From the NCBI RefSeq assembly GCF_020509005.1, contig NC_063021.1, forward strand, positions 124,001 to 188,000: a DNA stretch of 64,000 nt, read 5' to 3'. Shown here in pieces: positions 44,012-56,576 of this stretch. The first letter of the stretch is position 1. Every line of letters begins with the position of its first letter. This DNA is from Fulvia fulva. Taxonomy: Eukaryota > Ascomycota > Dothideomycetes > Mycosphaerellales > Mycosphaerellaceae. The notes under the pieces were generated by a model that saw only the letters and a list, made by a program, of their open reading frames with translations, was not told where the DNA came from and made no database searches. Position numbers and translations under genes: made by a program.

Positions 44012-47000
44012 GATAGATAGATTTGTTATTCCCCTATTCTAGGACCCTATCCGGCCTATATAGGTATATATCTATTATTATATATAAAGGGAAACCCGAA
44101 TAGGTGAAAACTCTTCCCGCCCCCGACTTCTCCTTATCTAGATTAGCTTCCCCCCTAAACGTACGTAGTCTATATCACTACCCCGTTAGCCCCCGCTCCT
44201 AGCCGGTCTCGTCGCGCTACGTCGTGTCCTCTCTTCCTATACTACTCCTACTAGGCGGTACTATTCTAGCTAGCCCTTCTCTAGTATCTAGTTCGTAATA
44301 CGCCGTAGGTCCTTAGCGTTATTAAGAAGTGCCCTAATCGTCCGGTTCCTCGCCTTTACTATCTACTCCCCCCTTCCTAGCGACTACCTCGGATAGACGA
44401 GGAGTACGTACCGTACGTTCTAGGAGCGATAGCCGTAGGGGCAGCTAGTATTCGTATATCCTAGAACCTTCCTCTATAATAGGTACCCCTAGAGGCCGAT
44501 GTGTTCGCTTTGTAGTTAGGTTACTATACTACTCTATACCCTCGTAAGGCGGTAGTAGATAAGCTTCGAGGGGTGCTTAACCGCGGATTTTGTAGCTAAC
44601 TATTCCTTAGGTTGTCCCGCTAGCTAAGGGCGTCTACTATGCCCTACAACCTAGTTGTTCTACCTCTCTTTCTATAGTTGCTCTATAAACGATTTCTTAC
44701 CTTCCTATTATATTGCTAGCTATTCGTCCCTTGTCCGGTAGTTCGGCTCGTTTCCGGGTCGAATGCCCTTATATACTAGTACTAATTCGCGGGCCCTTAC
44801 GACTGTACTAGCGATGACCTTCTATACTAGGTACTATGCCGACTTACCTAAGTAGGAGGTCCGTAGTCCCTAGATATATAGGTCGATCGGCGGTATAGCG
44901 GTCTCGTACTTAAGTATCCTCGTTAGTATCGACTTATATACCCCGGTGACCTTCCTTAGGCATTAGTTTTAGATCTTCGCTAGCGGCGTAACGAGTCCCT
45001 TCGATAGGTAGGCCCTCTCGCCTAAGGACTATACTTAGCTACTATAGGTAAGGACTAGCCGTATAATAGCCGTATATAGAAGTCGTAACTACCGGAAGTC
45101 CGCCCCCTATATAGACGTAGTAAGCCTCTAGTATAATGCTATATTCTGTTTAGCTTTATATAATATCGCCTATACGTACTTCCTCTACCGTAGCGCCGGG
45201 TCTACCTATAGTCCGAGGATCCTAAGCTGATTTGCCGGGTTAGTCGTATACCCCTATATCTAGGTAGAAGCTTGTATATTATAGAACCGTAGCCGGCGCG
45301 TAAAGTGTATTAGATTGTACTTTTCTAGGGCAAACCGGGCCCCGTACCTCCTAGCCTAGTCGTCGTAGATCTTATGCTTCTCTTCTAGTAGCCTATAGTT
45401 CTCCTTAGTTAAGGAAGACTACGCTAGGATGTTTATGTCGTCTACGAAGCCGCTCGTAGCGGTGTTCTAGGATTCTAGGGCTAGGAGTAGCGTCGCTATA
45501 AAGAAGAGGAACAGAATAGGTACTAGCGTTAAGCCTTACGGGATTCTAGTATAGACTACTTGAAATAGGCTTCTATACTAGCCGACTAGGATCGACGTAC
45601 TATAGTTTTAGAGGTAGGACCGTACGAAGTTAATAAGCCACTTAGGGAGTCCTTTCGACTTTAGGATATAGAGTAGCCGCGGGTATAATACGTAGTCGAA
45701 GGCTCCCGATATGTCTAGGCTAAGTAAGGAAGCTACCTTGTCCCTATTCTTATACTAGATAGCCTTTACCTAAGAGGTAATAAGTTCTATCGCGGATAGC
45801 GTCGATCGCTATAGGCGCGTACCTATCTAGGTGTCCGGGAGGAGGGAGTGTTCCTCTACCGCCTCGGAGAGTCTCGTTATAACTAGCTTCTTAAGCGCCT
45901 TCCTAAGAGTATTAAGGAGCGCAATTAGGCGGTACGACTTTACCTATATATAGTCTTCCTTCTACGGCTTACGTAGGACTACTATCGTCGATTGTTTAAA
46001 AGCTATCGGGTAGAATCCGGTCTATAGGCAGGCGTTAAACATCGCTATAACTACTAGGGCTAGTTGATCTCTACACTTCTTTAGTAGCTCGTTTAGGATC
46101 CTATCCGGCCCCGGGGCTTTCTTCGCCGGCAACTTCCTTAGTATAGCGGCAACTTCTCCCTCGGACACCTCCTATTAGACCGCGATACTAGGGGCTAGGG
46201 GAGTAGAGCTGTTTATATCGCTTAGATTAGCCTCGACTAGGGGCGGGAAGAACTTACTAGCTAGTAGACGCGCCTTAGCCTCGGGGTCGCTAACCGGGCT
46301 ACTAGGGGATTATAGCGCTAGGATAGAGAAGGAGGGGCCCTATATAGGGTCCTGTTGGGCCTATTTCGCTAGCTTCCACATCCTCTCTAGCTTGCCGGCG
46401 ATTTCTTCTACTATAGCCCTCTAGCCGACTGCTTTCTCCCTCCGTATTATAGCTTTCTTCTATTAGTATGCCTCCCTATATACGTTCTAGGCCTCCTCGC
46501 TATAGCTACTCGTCTATACCCGGCGGGCTCTCCTTACTTCTCTTACTACCGTAGTGTACTCCGGCGTCTAGTATAGTTTAGACTATGTCGTTAGTTAGGT
46601 AAGCGGAACGTAAAGTAAGGTCGCTTTTCTTATTTCGTCTATTAACCCCTAGACTGCTTCGTCTATCTCGTCTTTACTATTATATTGCTACTACGCGATC
46701 TAGACTAGCCTCTTAGAGTCATCGAGGTACGCCTAGATATTAGCCTAGTAGGCCTTTTCCTAGTTTAGCTTAGGGGTTCTTACTAGTATACGTTATATCT
46801 ATATCGTAATAGAGGTCCTAACTAGTATATAGTCTAACGACGCCTCGAGTTTATATTCGATCCTATAGTAGGTTACCGTGTAGTAGTAGCTATCTAAGAT
46901 CTAGGAGAGGTCGATCGTGCCTTAGAGTCCCCCTCTCTTCTAGGTACCTAGGTCCTTCGAGGTATTAAGGGCAATTACGTTACTCGCTATTAAGTCGAGT

Positions 47001-48986
47001 ACTTCGTCGGCTATAGGGTACGGCTATATAAGGCTTTCCTAGGAAGGGTGGTATATATTAAAGTCTCCTACTACGATGTAGCACCCTTGTCTCTTAAGCG
47101 TACTGTCTAGGTGTCTATAGACCCCTAGGTCGCGGCTAGACCTCGAGGCTAGTAGTTGTATATATAGGTTGTATATCTAGGTGCTACCTACGTAGAGGGA
47201 GGTAATATCGCCCCCGCCTTCTTCGTCTACGTAGTATACTACCTCCCAGTCGGATTCTAGTATGTCCTTACTAATATAGAAGCACGTACGGGGTCTGCCG
47301 TCGCCTCGTAGGCATGTCGTATAGCCTAGTGACTTGTAGGTCGTTATTCTCTTATAGTACGGGTTAATCTATAGCTCCTAGATTATAAGGACGTAGTGGA
47401 CGCGCGGGTCCGCCTCGTATAGGAAATGGTTCTAGACTATATCCTTGCTATAGTTAACGTTATACTAGGTAATGCTAAGCGTGTCGAGGCTAGTTATCGG
47501 TATTAACAATCATTTCCTCTATATCGTCCTATGTCCTACTACCCTATACGTCCTAGTCTACGCCTATCGGCTATATAATAAAGGGGAGCCGGGCCTAGTT
47601 AGATTCCCTCGCCGTAGCTAGTAGAGTACGTGGCCTCCCGTACGCCCTAGGTTACGTATCCTTTATATCGTTCTCGGCCCTAGGGCGCTTATGCCCGACC
47701 GCCGCTAGTTAGTTCCGGTATAGGCTAGCCTTACGGTCGCCGTAGAATCTTAGGGCGACGGTTCTATTTGTAATTGCCTTGTTTTTCGCTAGTTTCCGCT
47801 ATAGGCATTCCGTACTATACGATAGGTAGTACCCCGGACAGTTCGCGTACCGTCTCGTAGTCGATATATAGTCCCTAGATATATAGTCTCCTATATAGTT
47901 TGAGCAGGCCTACTTGTTTATATACGTATAGGTTTAGTGTCTATACTATTAGCATTTGAAGCATTAGAGGACACGAAAGGATAAGGAGTGCTTTTCTACT
48001 ATCTTAAGGCTATATTACTAGACTAGGCCTTGTTCTATCGCTAGATCCGCCGCTTTCGCGTCTTATAGCTATACTATTAGCGCCGAGGCCTTCTTGCCTT
48101 CTAGCCATTTCCTATAGAGCCAAGTCGCCTTCTAGATTAGAGAGTTAAGAGTGACCGGGTTGTCCTCTTAGAGAGCGCGTAGGTGACCCTAGTTAGTTAG
48201 GTCAAACTCCTTAGGTATATCGTGGACTAGTATCGTAAATTGTTTTGTTAAGACCTTCGCTAATACCGTAACCTTAGATGCCTACTATAGCTATGCCTCT
48301 AGGTGCCTCCTAGTAGTAGTAGAGCTAGTCTAGATCTATAGAGTGCCGTTAGACTATTAGTTCACTACGACTACCCCTAGTTAGTTAATTCGTTAGACGA
48401 GCTCCTTGTTCGATAGCTTCGTAACTTCGGCCTAGTCTTCCTTTACTATAATACGGATCGTAACTATATCGTACGTTAGGCGGGGACCTAGTATCGATAC
48501 CGCGACCGATGCCTAGCTATAGGGGTGTTAATCCCGGGTAGCCTTACTAATCGCCTAGGACGTCGTCCTTATTTCTTATTGCCCTCGGTAATACGATAGT
48601 ATAAGCGCCGTGCGTAGCTAAGTGATCATTACCTATAGAGACCGGTAAGGGAGCTAATCGTTAGTTTCTATACTTTTTACGTCCTCTATAAGTTGCTACT
48701 AGTTGTCTTAGAGGGGCTTCGCCTATAGGGCCGTAGGCGCCGTTAGTACCGTAGCCTAGGCTACTATTGCCTAGGAGTTGCCTAATGTAGCTAGGCACCT
48801 CCGCGGCGTTTAGAGCTAAAGAAATAGGGTGAAGAGAGCTTTAAGCTATCTAGATTAAATAAGGTAGAACTCCCTTAGTCCTAGGGGCAGTGGCCTGCTT
48901 TATATATCGTTAGAATAGCCTTGATAAGAGCTTTCGAATGTGTCGTGTTTTGGCGTAGAGATCGATGATTCCCTATACTCGCTCTC
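44012..48986 (-). mobile_element. Full-length Tad1-type LINE, about 5 kb
   Basis: On the minus strand, 5' to 3': ORF1 with CCHC knuckles at about 47,790-47,965 (YFKCxQYRH, RRYANCPGYYLSYSTECL), an apurinic endonuclease region (about 46,800-47,500), a reverse transcriptase with SGFVDDINILA at about 45,430-45,460, a C-terminal region, and a short tail of GATA/TCTA repeats at 44,012. It is bordered by a 13-bp target duplication within Copia A. All frames are broken by TAG/TAA stops with CA/TG depletion. Confidence 0.85.
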
Positions 48987-50226
48987 GGGTCCGAATATAG
49001 TAAAGGCGTATTCTTAGACTTCGTCGAATAGTTCCTCTACCGTAGCTATAAATATACGTTCGTCGGTATATTTACCTATAGTAGTTAGTAGAACAAAGCT
49101 ATTATAGCTTTATAGTACTTAGCCTTATAGTCCTAGTCCTAGCCGTAGTTATCGTCGGGATCCCTAGTCCTTTTCCTCTAGACGATTAGTTCCGGTAGCT
49201 CCGGGGTTTCCTCGATCTTCTTATAGTCCGCGATATTATCTAGTCTACCGGGAAGTTAGACATAGAGCGGTCTTAAGACAGTTAGTCCTTTATCCTTAGC
49301 CGTAGCGGGTTCGGTCTCTACGTAGGGAGCGGGGATTAGCTAGGTCGGTTCTTCTATAGAGGACTCGGCTACTTTAGTAGTAGAAAGTTAGGGTATTTTA
49401 TACCCTATCTCGCTTACGTTACTCTTATCGGGCCTAGGTATACTACCCGAGGATCGTAAGATTGCTATTAGGGTATCCACTAGTCGCTAAACTAGTAGTA
49501 GTCGCGAGACCGCCGGTAGTCGACCGACTAGCCTTCGTTCGGGTATCTTACTAGGTTAGTTCGTAAAGGGGATACCTAAATCTAGATCTTCCCCCTTCTC
49601 GTTTTCGAACTAATCTACTTAGCTATACTACCTAATAGCTCGTATATCTAGCTCCTAGAATAACTATCGCTTAGTCGATTAACCGTATCTAACGAAAATA
49701 GCTTCCTTACCCGGGTTTATTAACTTATCCTATCGTAGCCCTTTTAGATATCATTTCGGTTCTATATAAACTACTACTCTATAACCCTATACTCTTAGGT
49801 GATCTACCGTCGGTACTTTGCTAGTAAATACTTCTTCCGGCGAAAGTTAGATACCGTTAAGTAACGGTCCGTTCGGTAGTAGGTTACGTATAGCCGCCTA
49901 TACCTCTAGCGCTTTAGGCTAGAATTCTACCGATATCCCCGACTCCTCGAGTATTACGCGGATCGCGTTCTCCGATACCTAGATTAACCTTTCTACTACT
50001 CCCATTTGTATAGAGTTATAAGTATCTATTGTATCGTACTAAATACCCGATTCTTTCTCCTATTCTTTTAGAACTATTAGTAGCTTAGGTATATTGTTAC
50101 TCCGTACTACTCTTACGTAGTATTTAGATACTTTCTCTATAGTTAGCCGCTATTGTCGTAGTACTTACGGTACGTCGGATTTATTCTTAAGCGGGATCAC
50201 CTACTTCTCTCTTAAGAAGTTATCTA
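48987..50226 (-). mobile_element. Copia retrotransposon A, middle part
   Basis: Resumes on the right of the LINE with sequence matching Copia B in the region between integrase and reverse transcriptase (for example CGTCGAATAGTTCCTCTACC against CGTTTAGAATCTCCTCTACC). It reaches the integrase core at about 50,190-50,225, where AAGTTATCTATA breaks off at the LTR of Copia B. The expected continuation is not found right of Copia B, so this end has been lost or rearranged. Confidence 0.7.
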
Positions 50227-50464
50227 TAAAATAGGTATAAGTTACGTAGTAGTAGAAGACGGCGGATTATACAAAAGACGAAGAAGGACCTAATAGGATA
50301 GCGTATATCTATATATAGTATCGCTAGTATTAGTATAGGTGTAGGTAGATACTAGGTATCCGGATGTTTACTAGCCTATAGGCTAGTAAACCCTAGTCAC
50401 GTGATCTAGTTATATAACATACCTATACCTATATACTTGTCCTACGGCCTATATGTTCTTAACA
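50227..50464 (-). repeat. Copia B 3' LTR
   Basis: Reads AAATAGGTATAAGTTACGTA at the left and ATATGTTCTTAACA at the right. Same sequence, apart from C-to-T and G-to-A type changes, as 55,528-55,761 and as the inverted LTR at 56,343-56,576. It contains the palindrome CTAGCCTATAGGCTAG. Confidence 0.85.
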
Positions 50465-53400
50465 CTCCTACTTAGGCTATATAGTTTCCTATAATCCCTT
50501 TATATAAGCTAGAGCTACCTTATAAAGTTTTAGAACTACTAGCTTTTAAGGGGCTTTATTAACCTATTAGTAGCTATGTCCTTTATATAGTAGTAGTCCA
50601 CTACAATCTTCTTCTACTACTAGAGATGTCTAATATAGTTATATATAACATTAATATGTTTTAACCTTTTATGTATATAGGCATCTTTAATAAGTGTTAA
50701 AGCGGCTTAGTTATTACCTATAAGCTTGACTAGCCTTAGCTCGTTAACAGTGCCCTTGCTTACCCTTATACTCGGCTAGAAAGAGCTCTTTCCTACTAGT
50801 TCTAGGCACCCTATTTCCCTCAGAAAAGTAGCAAGAAATTGTGACTACTTTACGGCTACGTTTATAGCTATAAACTTAGCTTCTATTATTAATGTTATAA
50901 TAGACTTCTACTTCCTACTTATCTAGGACATAGGTGATCTATAAATGAACTGTACGTATCCTAGAATTAAGACTCTATCCACTTTGTCTATAGCGTAGTT
51001 AGAGTCCGAGTATCCCTAGAGATTGCCCCCTCCCTTTCTATATATAAGTCCTAGGTCTAGGTACGACCGTAGGTATTAGGAGAGCTTCTTTAAAGCCTTT
51101 ATATACTACTACGAGGGATTAGTAACATATAAGCTAATTCTTCTAAGGGGGAATGCTAAGTCTAGCCTTGTTATTGTTATTAGCTATATCTAGGGACTAT
51201 TATAGCTCTAGTAATCCTGTTTGTTATACCTCTTATCTATAGGAGCCGTAGGTACTAAATACTCGTAGCTCTCTATAGGTGAGTAGGTTAGCGTAGCCTT
51301 CTCTCTAGCCATGTTCATCTTAGCTAAGTTAGCGTAGACATAGTGTCCTTAATTAAGCTTTAAAGTGCCTTAGGACCTATCTCTTATAATCCTTATTCTA
51401 AGGATCTTCGTAGGTTTACTAAGATCTTTAATCTTAAACACTTTTCCAAGCTTAGCCTTAAACTACTAAACATCTAATAGCTTCGGAGCTAGAATAGGTA
51501 TGTCATCTATATAGGTAAGGACTATAAGGTCTCTATCCGTATAGATAAGTAGGCATAGATCTACCTAGGACTAGGTAAATCTAATCTTCTCTAGCTTTAT
51601 AACATAGAGCTTGTTCTAGTCTCTAGCTACTTATATAAGCCTATAAAGGCTTCGTAGGACCTTAAACACTATGTTTAGAGGTACTTTAACTCCTAGGGGT
51701 TGGATTATATAGATGTCTTTAAGAAGGCTACTTTAGGTAAAAGCATTATTCACATCTACTAGGTGCATCTCGAGATCTCTCTTATACACTACTACTATAA
51801 ACACTCGGAGAGTATTATGTCTAATAGTAGGTAAAAAGGTCTCTTCGAAGTCAACCCTATATTTCTATAAAAACCCTCTTATAACTAGTCTTGCCTTAAA
51901 CTTCTTAATAGCTCTACTAATCATTCTTTTTATATTAAAGACCTACCTAGAAGTAATTAGATTCCCACCCTTTGGCGGTACAACTGCTTCCTAGGTATTG
52001 TTGCTTACTAAGGTAATAAGTTCGTTCTCGATTGCCTCTCTCTATCTATGTCCCTACTAGGGGTCTCCTACGGCTACCTTATAGGACTTTGGGATTAGCA
52101 CTTCCTACTAATAGGCTATAGCCTACCTAATAGTAGTAAATATATATTCTTCTACGTCGTTTAGAATCTCCTCTACCTAGCTTATTATAGGGTCTAGATA
52201 GAACATCTAGGCGATAAGAGCCTTATAGTGTTTAGCCTTATACTCTTTAGAGTTATCATCTCCGTCCCCCCTTAACCTCTTGTTGCCTGCAACCTGAGGT
52301 GGCGCTAGGTGTTCGGATGGGTCGAACTGAACGACATCTTCTTTTTCTTTTATTAGAGTACCCTAATCTCTAAACTTCTAGTATTCCCTAATGTCCTTTA
52401 GGGGAGGGGGAAGTTACACAAATAGCGGTTACTATAGTGTTGATGACTTAGGTAGGTTCTGTATAGATCCACCGTTATCGGCCTTCGATAGTGTTGAAAC
52501 CGCCTTAATATTTTCTCCTAGCCTTCGTAACGGTGTCTCTAATAATCCCCTATCGGAAAATTTCGCCCTAAAGGGCTTCCTCCTAACAGGATTGCGCTAT
52601 AGCGCTCGACTCGGCTAGTTAGTAAAGGTGATACTAAGATCTATATCTCCCCCCTTCTTATTCTTAAACTAGTCGACGTGACTATACGCTTTTATTGCTT
52701 TTATGTCGGGATCCTAGAACAGCTATTGTTTTATAGTGTTTTCTGAGTGGCCTATAAACACGGCTTCTTTTCCTCGGTTTATCAACTTGTCTCTCCTTAA
52801 GCCTTAAGGTTGGGCTCTTAGGTCTATATAGACTATAGCTTTGTATCCCTAGACGCGGAAATAGTCGACTAACGGTACTTAGCTAGTAAAGGCTTCTTCT
52901 AGTAAAAGAGCAATACTATTAATGATCGGACTATTAGGCAGTCTGTTTCTGATCATAGTCTATACTTATAAAGCTTCTAGCTAGAACTTAACTAGTATAC
53001 TAGAGTCTTTAAGCATAGCCCGGACTATGTTCTTAGAGGCTTGAATTGACCTTTCTATAGGTCTATTTTAAAGAGAGTTGTAGGCATTAGTTGTGTCTAT
53101 CTAAGTACTAAACTCCTTCTCCTACTCTTTTAGTAAGGCGAGAATTTCCTTTGTACTATCACTACGGATCGTAGACAGAAAGCACCTTGACTACCGTTCT
53201 GCCTAGACCTTCTAATCCCGTAGGGCTGTAGGAGCGTCGCTCCTAGCCTTCAAAGGGATTACCCACTTCTTCCTAGAGAAGTTGTCTATAATCTCAAGCT
53301 AATATTTGTATCCTAGCCTAGAGACTACGCCCTAAAAAGGCCTATAGATGTCAATAGAGATGAGGGCCAGCCTCTCCCCTTTCCTCTCTATAGCAGGTCC

Positions 53401-55527
53401 TTTGAACTTCCTTATATTTATAAGGGAGCAGACCTTACAATTCTAGTATTTAGAAGGAATAGGAATAGGATCTTTCTTATTAGTAACTCTATATAGGTTT
53501 CTTAGTAGTCCCTTGCTAAGGTGTGTATATCTTCTATACTATAGCTCCTACTGATCTTCGGACTTAGTATTAGCTATAGCGGTACCGTTACGTTCTTAAG
53601 AGAGTATGTTAGTATACTATAGCTTAAGAATTTCCGAGATCGAGTAGATAAACGGTACTCCTCCTCGAAGTTTAGTCTAGACAACGGGTTTACTAGACAA
53701 GGATTTTAGGGTGAAACTAGGTAGTTAGATAGCAAACTGTTAGCTAAACTGATTCTACGAAACAAGACCAACTCTAAGGCTAGGAACAAACGGGACATTT
53801 TCTAAGACAATTTACTTTCTAGAAGGACTACCTATTACTACACTTCCTATATATATAGCTTATAGATAGCCACCCCTAACCTTGATCCACTTCCTCATTT
53901 AAAGAGGCTTTAGTGTCCTAAATAGTAAATCTTAGTTAGTTATATATAATAATGTATAAGAGTTAAGCAACCACTCGGACAAGGGGTACTTACCTTTAGC
54001 TTCTATAGTAGAATAGGCAACCTTATTAATATCATCATCTTCTAATAGTATCTTAGAGTCTAATACGTCTTCCTAGGTCGTATAGGCCCTTATAGGCTTA
54101 CTAGAGGAGGCCTTTAGCTTGCGGCTCTCCTTTATCTACTTTATAAGGTCCCTTATTACCTTAAGGACATTACGAAGGTTTAGTAATAATAACCTCCTAC
54201 GAGGTAGTGACGGTTATCTCTTAGTAGGGTAGGTAACCCTAGCTAGTTTTTCCTTGTTCCTAATAGCCTACTAAGCTATAGAAAGGTATAGGCACTTGCT
54301 TATAAAATGGTCACTACCGTAGAGATAGTACGTAAGCTTGCCCTAGAAACCCTTCTTAGCGAACATAGCTGTCCCTTAATAAATCATTGATTCTTACTTC
54401 TCTCTAAGAATTAAAAGAATGTCTTGTAGTAAGAGATTCACCTAGGTATCAATTGTATCGCGAATTGAGCCAAATGAGTCTAGTAGAGCTACTAAGAGTT
54501 ACTAGATCTTTCTGTCCTTAGTCTTAATGTCTTAGAACTAAGGCGAGATTAAAACAGCCCTCCTTATAATTAAGCTAAGCTCCTACTAGGCGTCATCTAT
54601 TAACTAGTCCTCTGTCATCACGAAATTAGTGTATTGCTAAAGCAAACTTCTTCTAGTAGCGAGATGTCTTCTCTTATATTTAGCTTTAGCCTATTCCTAT
54701 AACTACTTTATATACCGGATCTCGTATATTATCTCTTAGTCATCTGTCAACAGACAGATATACATCTTATATAGGGCCATTATATTATGCCGTCTATACA
54801 ATGCCTTCCTTATCGCTTGATCTAAAGGAAGGGATGACTCCGATAATGTAGAGGGTGTCGCTATAGATAGGGTTATAGCGGGAATGTCCGTAATAATGTC
54901 TTCGAGGACCTAGTCAACCTACTTTAATACTAGGTGTATTATTATTAGCTTGAACTATGTTTCGTAGTTCTCTCTTATTAGAAGAGGTGCTGCTCTCTTT
55001 CTTATAAACCTAGTCTCGTTCTCTATTTTTTGTAAGTTAAGGGACAGGTTGGCTACCCTTAGGTAAAAGGATATATTCGGTCGTACGCGATCGGATCGAA
55101 ATAGGATAAAACGAACGCGAGGTTAATAGCGGAGAGGATAGCTATCCGCCGGGAAGGGGAGGAAAGTCGAAGGATCGTATTAGTACTAAGACACTATAGC
55201 GTAACTCTCTTAGTAGAGGGGGTTTCTAAGACACTACGGCTCTCTTAGAATAAATAGTTAGTCGATACGAACGTAATGTCCGGAGATCGACTCTTCTTAG
55301 TAAGCTCGCCTACTTGTCTAAGGTATTAGTATAGGCTCCCTAACTCGGAGTCTAATAGTGCCTTACTAGGCTCTTTTACGTCTTATATACACCTATAGCA
55401 CGGCTATAGCTTCCTATATAAGGCGGGTACGGCCTCTAGTCTGCCTTCCCTTTATTCTAAAGAGGAATAACTCTAATACGACTTTATCGAGGGTGAAACA
55501 CCGAGTTACTAACTCGGGCTTATAACC

Positions 55528-55761
55528 TATCAAACAGGTACGAGTCACGTAGTAGTAGAAGACGGCGGATTATATAAAAGATAAAGAAGGACCTAATAGG
55601 ATAGCGTATATCTATATATAGAATCGCTAGTGTTAGTGTAGGTAGATGCTAGGTGTCCGGATATTTACTAGCCTATAGGCTAGTAAACCCTAGTCACGTG
55701 ATCTAGTTACATAACATACCTATACCTATATACTTATCCTACGGCCTATATGTTCTTAATA
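55528..55761 (-). repeat. Copia B 5' LTR
   Basis: 234 bp, from TATCAAACAGGTACGAG to TATGTTCTTAATA; it includes the same CTAGCCTATAGGCTAG palindrome and a nearby CACGTG. Confidence 0.85.
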
Positions 55762-56342
55762 GGATATACCGAAGGTAGTCGTAATTTGAAGTATAATAAC
55801 TAAGACAAGTCTATACTAGTTAACTTCTGTCCGCTATAAGACTAGGTACTAAACGAGACGCTACGCGACCTTAATAGATACTTAGCCGAAGTAGATATAT
55901 ATAATATAGCGCCTTATAATATTACTATAGGCTATAATAGAGAGGTTATACTAGTACCTACTTCTAGTAGTTGTCTAAGCAAGAATACTAGCTCGGCTAT
56001 ACCTTTATACGCTCGTATAGGCTAAATTAGCTATAGCGGAGGACTAGATTTAATAACGTAAGCTTATATAGTTAAGCTACTAGACAATACGACGGATAAA
56101 GAGAATAATAAAGCCTTTATATACGTATTAAGAAAGGTTAAAGGATATATACTTCGAGATGAAGGTGTCTTAACGGGGGTAGTATTACGGTAGCCCCGTA
56201 AGTAAAGGATTCGAATCGGGTCACGTGACTCGTGATTACGTAAGACCAATGACTAAGCTCGGTCCGAGCGCGACCTCGGCTTCTCTTAAGAAGCCCTCTC
56301 GCTCTTCTCTTAGAACTACCTTCTCTCTTTAGCTATCGACTT
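55762..56342 (+). mobile_element. Gypsy-like retroelement 3' end and LTR start
   Basis: A plus-strand coding remnant (55,762-56,170) leads to a purine run ACGGGGG followed by TAGTATTACGG at 56,180, the same junction as at 32,798. The LTR-like part carries CACGTGACTCGTGATTACGT and then abuts the Copia C LTR at 56,343. The coding part has no domain I can name. Confidence 0.5.
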
Positions 56343-56576
56343 TGTTAAGAACATATAGGCCGCAGGACAAGCATGTAGGTATAGGTGTGTCATGTGATTA
56401 GATCACGTGACTGGGGTTTGCTAGCCTATAGGCTAGTAAACATCCGGACACCTAGCATCTACCTACACCAATACCGGCGATACTATATATAGATACACGC
56501 TATCCTATAAGGTCCTTCTTCGTCTTTTGTGTGATCCGCCGTCTTCTACTACTACGCAACTCGTACCTGTTTAATA
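56343..56576 (+). repeat. Copia C 5' LTR
   Basis: TGTTAAGAACATATAGGCCG to GTACCTGTTTAATA. Least mutated of the three LTR copies. Confidence 0.88.

Larger units (their letters stand above)
50227..55761 (-). mobile_element. Complete Copia retrotransposon B with both LTRs
   Basis: LTRs at 50,227-50,464 and 55,528-55,761 (about 235 bp each; TGTTAAGAAC...CTGTTTRATA on the element strand). Next to the left LTR is the polypurine tract CCTAAGTAGGAG (element strand), and next to the right one the primer-binding-like GGTTATAAGCCCGAG. The minus strand encodes, with stops, Gag with a zinc knuckle, protease, integrase, and reverse transcriptase (YIDDIP near 51,490-51,510). Heavily RIP-mutated except for a stretch at about 52,260-52,620. 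Confidence 0.88.

Noticed and set aside
52391..52618. A 75-residue plus-strand frame starting MSFRGGGSYTNSG, also present inverted at 59,491-59,718
   Set aside because: It is antisense to the Copia polyprotein linker between integrase and reverse transcriptase; the copy at 59,491 has the same relation. An open frame here follows from the low RIP level, not from a gene.
56201..56240. A tRNA-like GGATTCGAATCGGGTC segment
   Set aside because: Resembles a T-arm but no acceptor, D or anticodon arms can be folded around it; it lies in LTR-like sequence.
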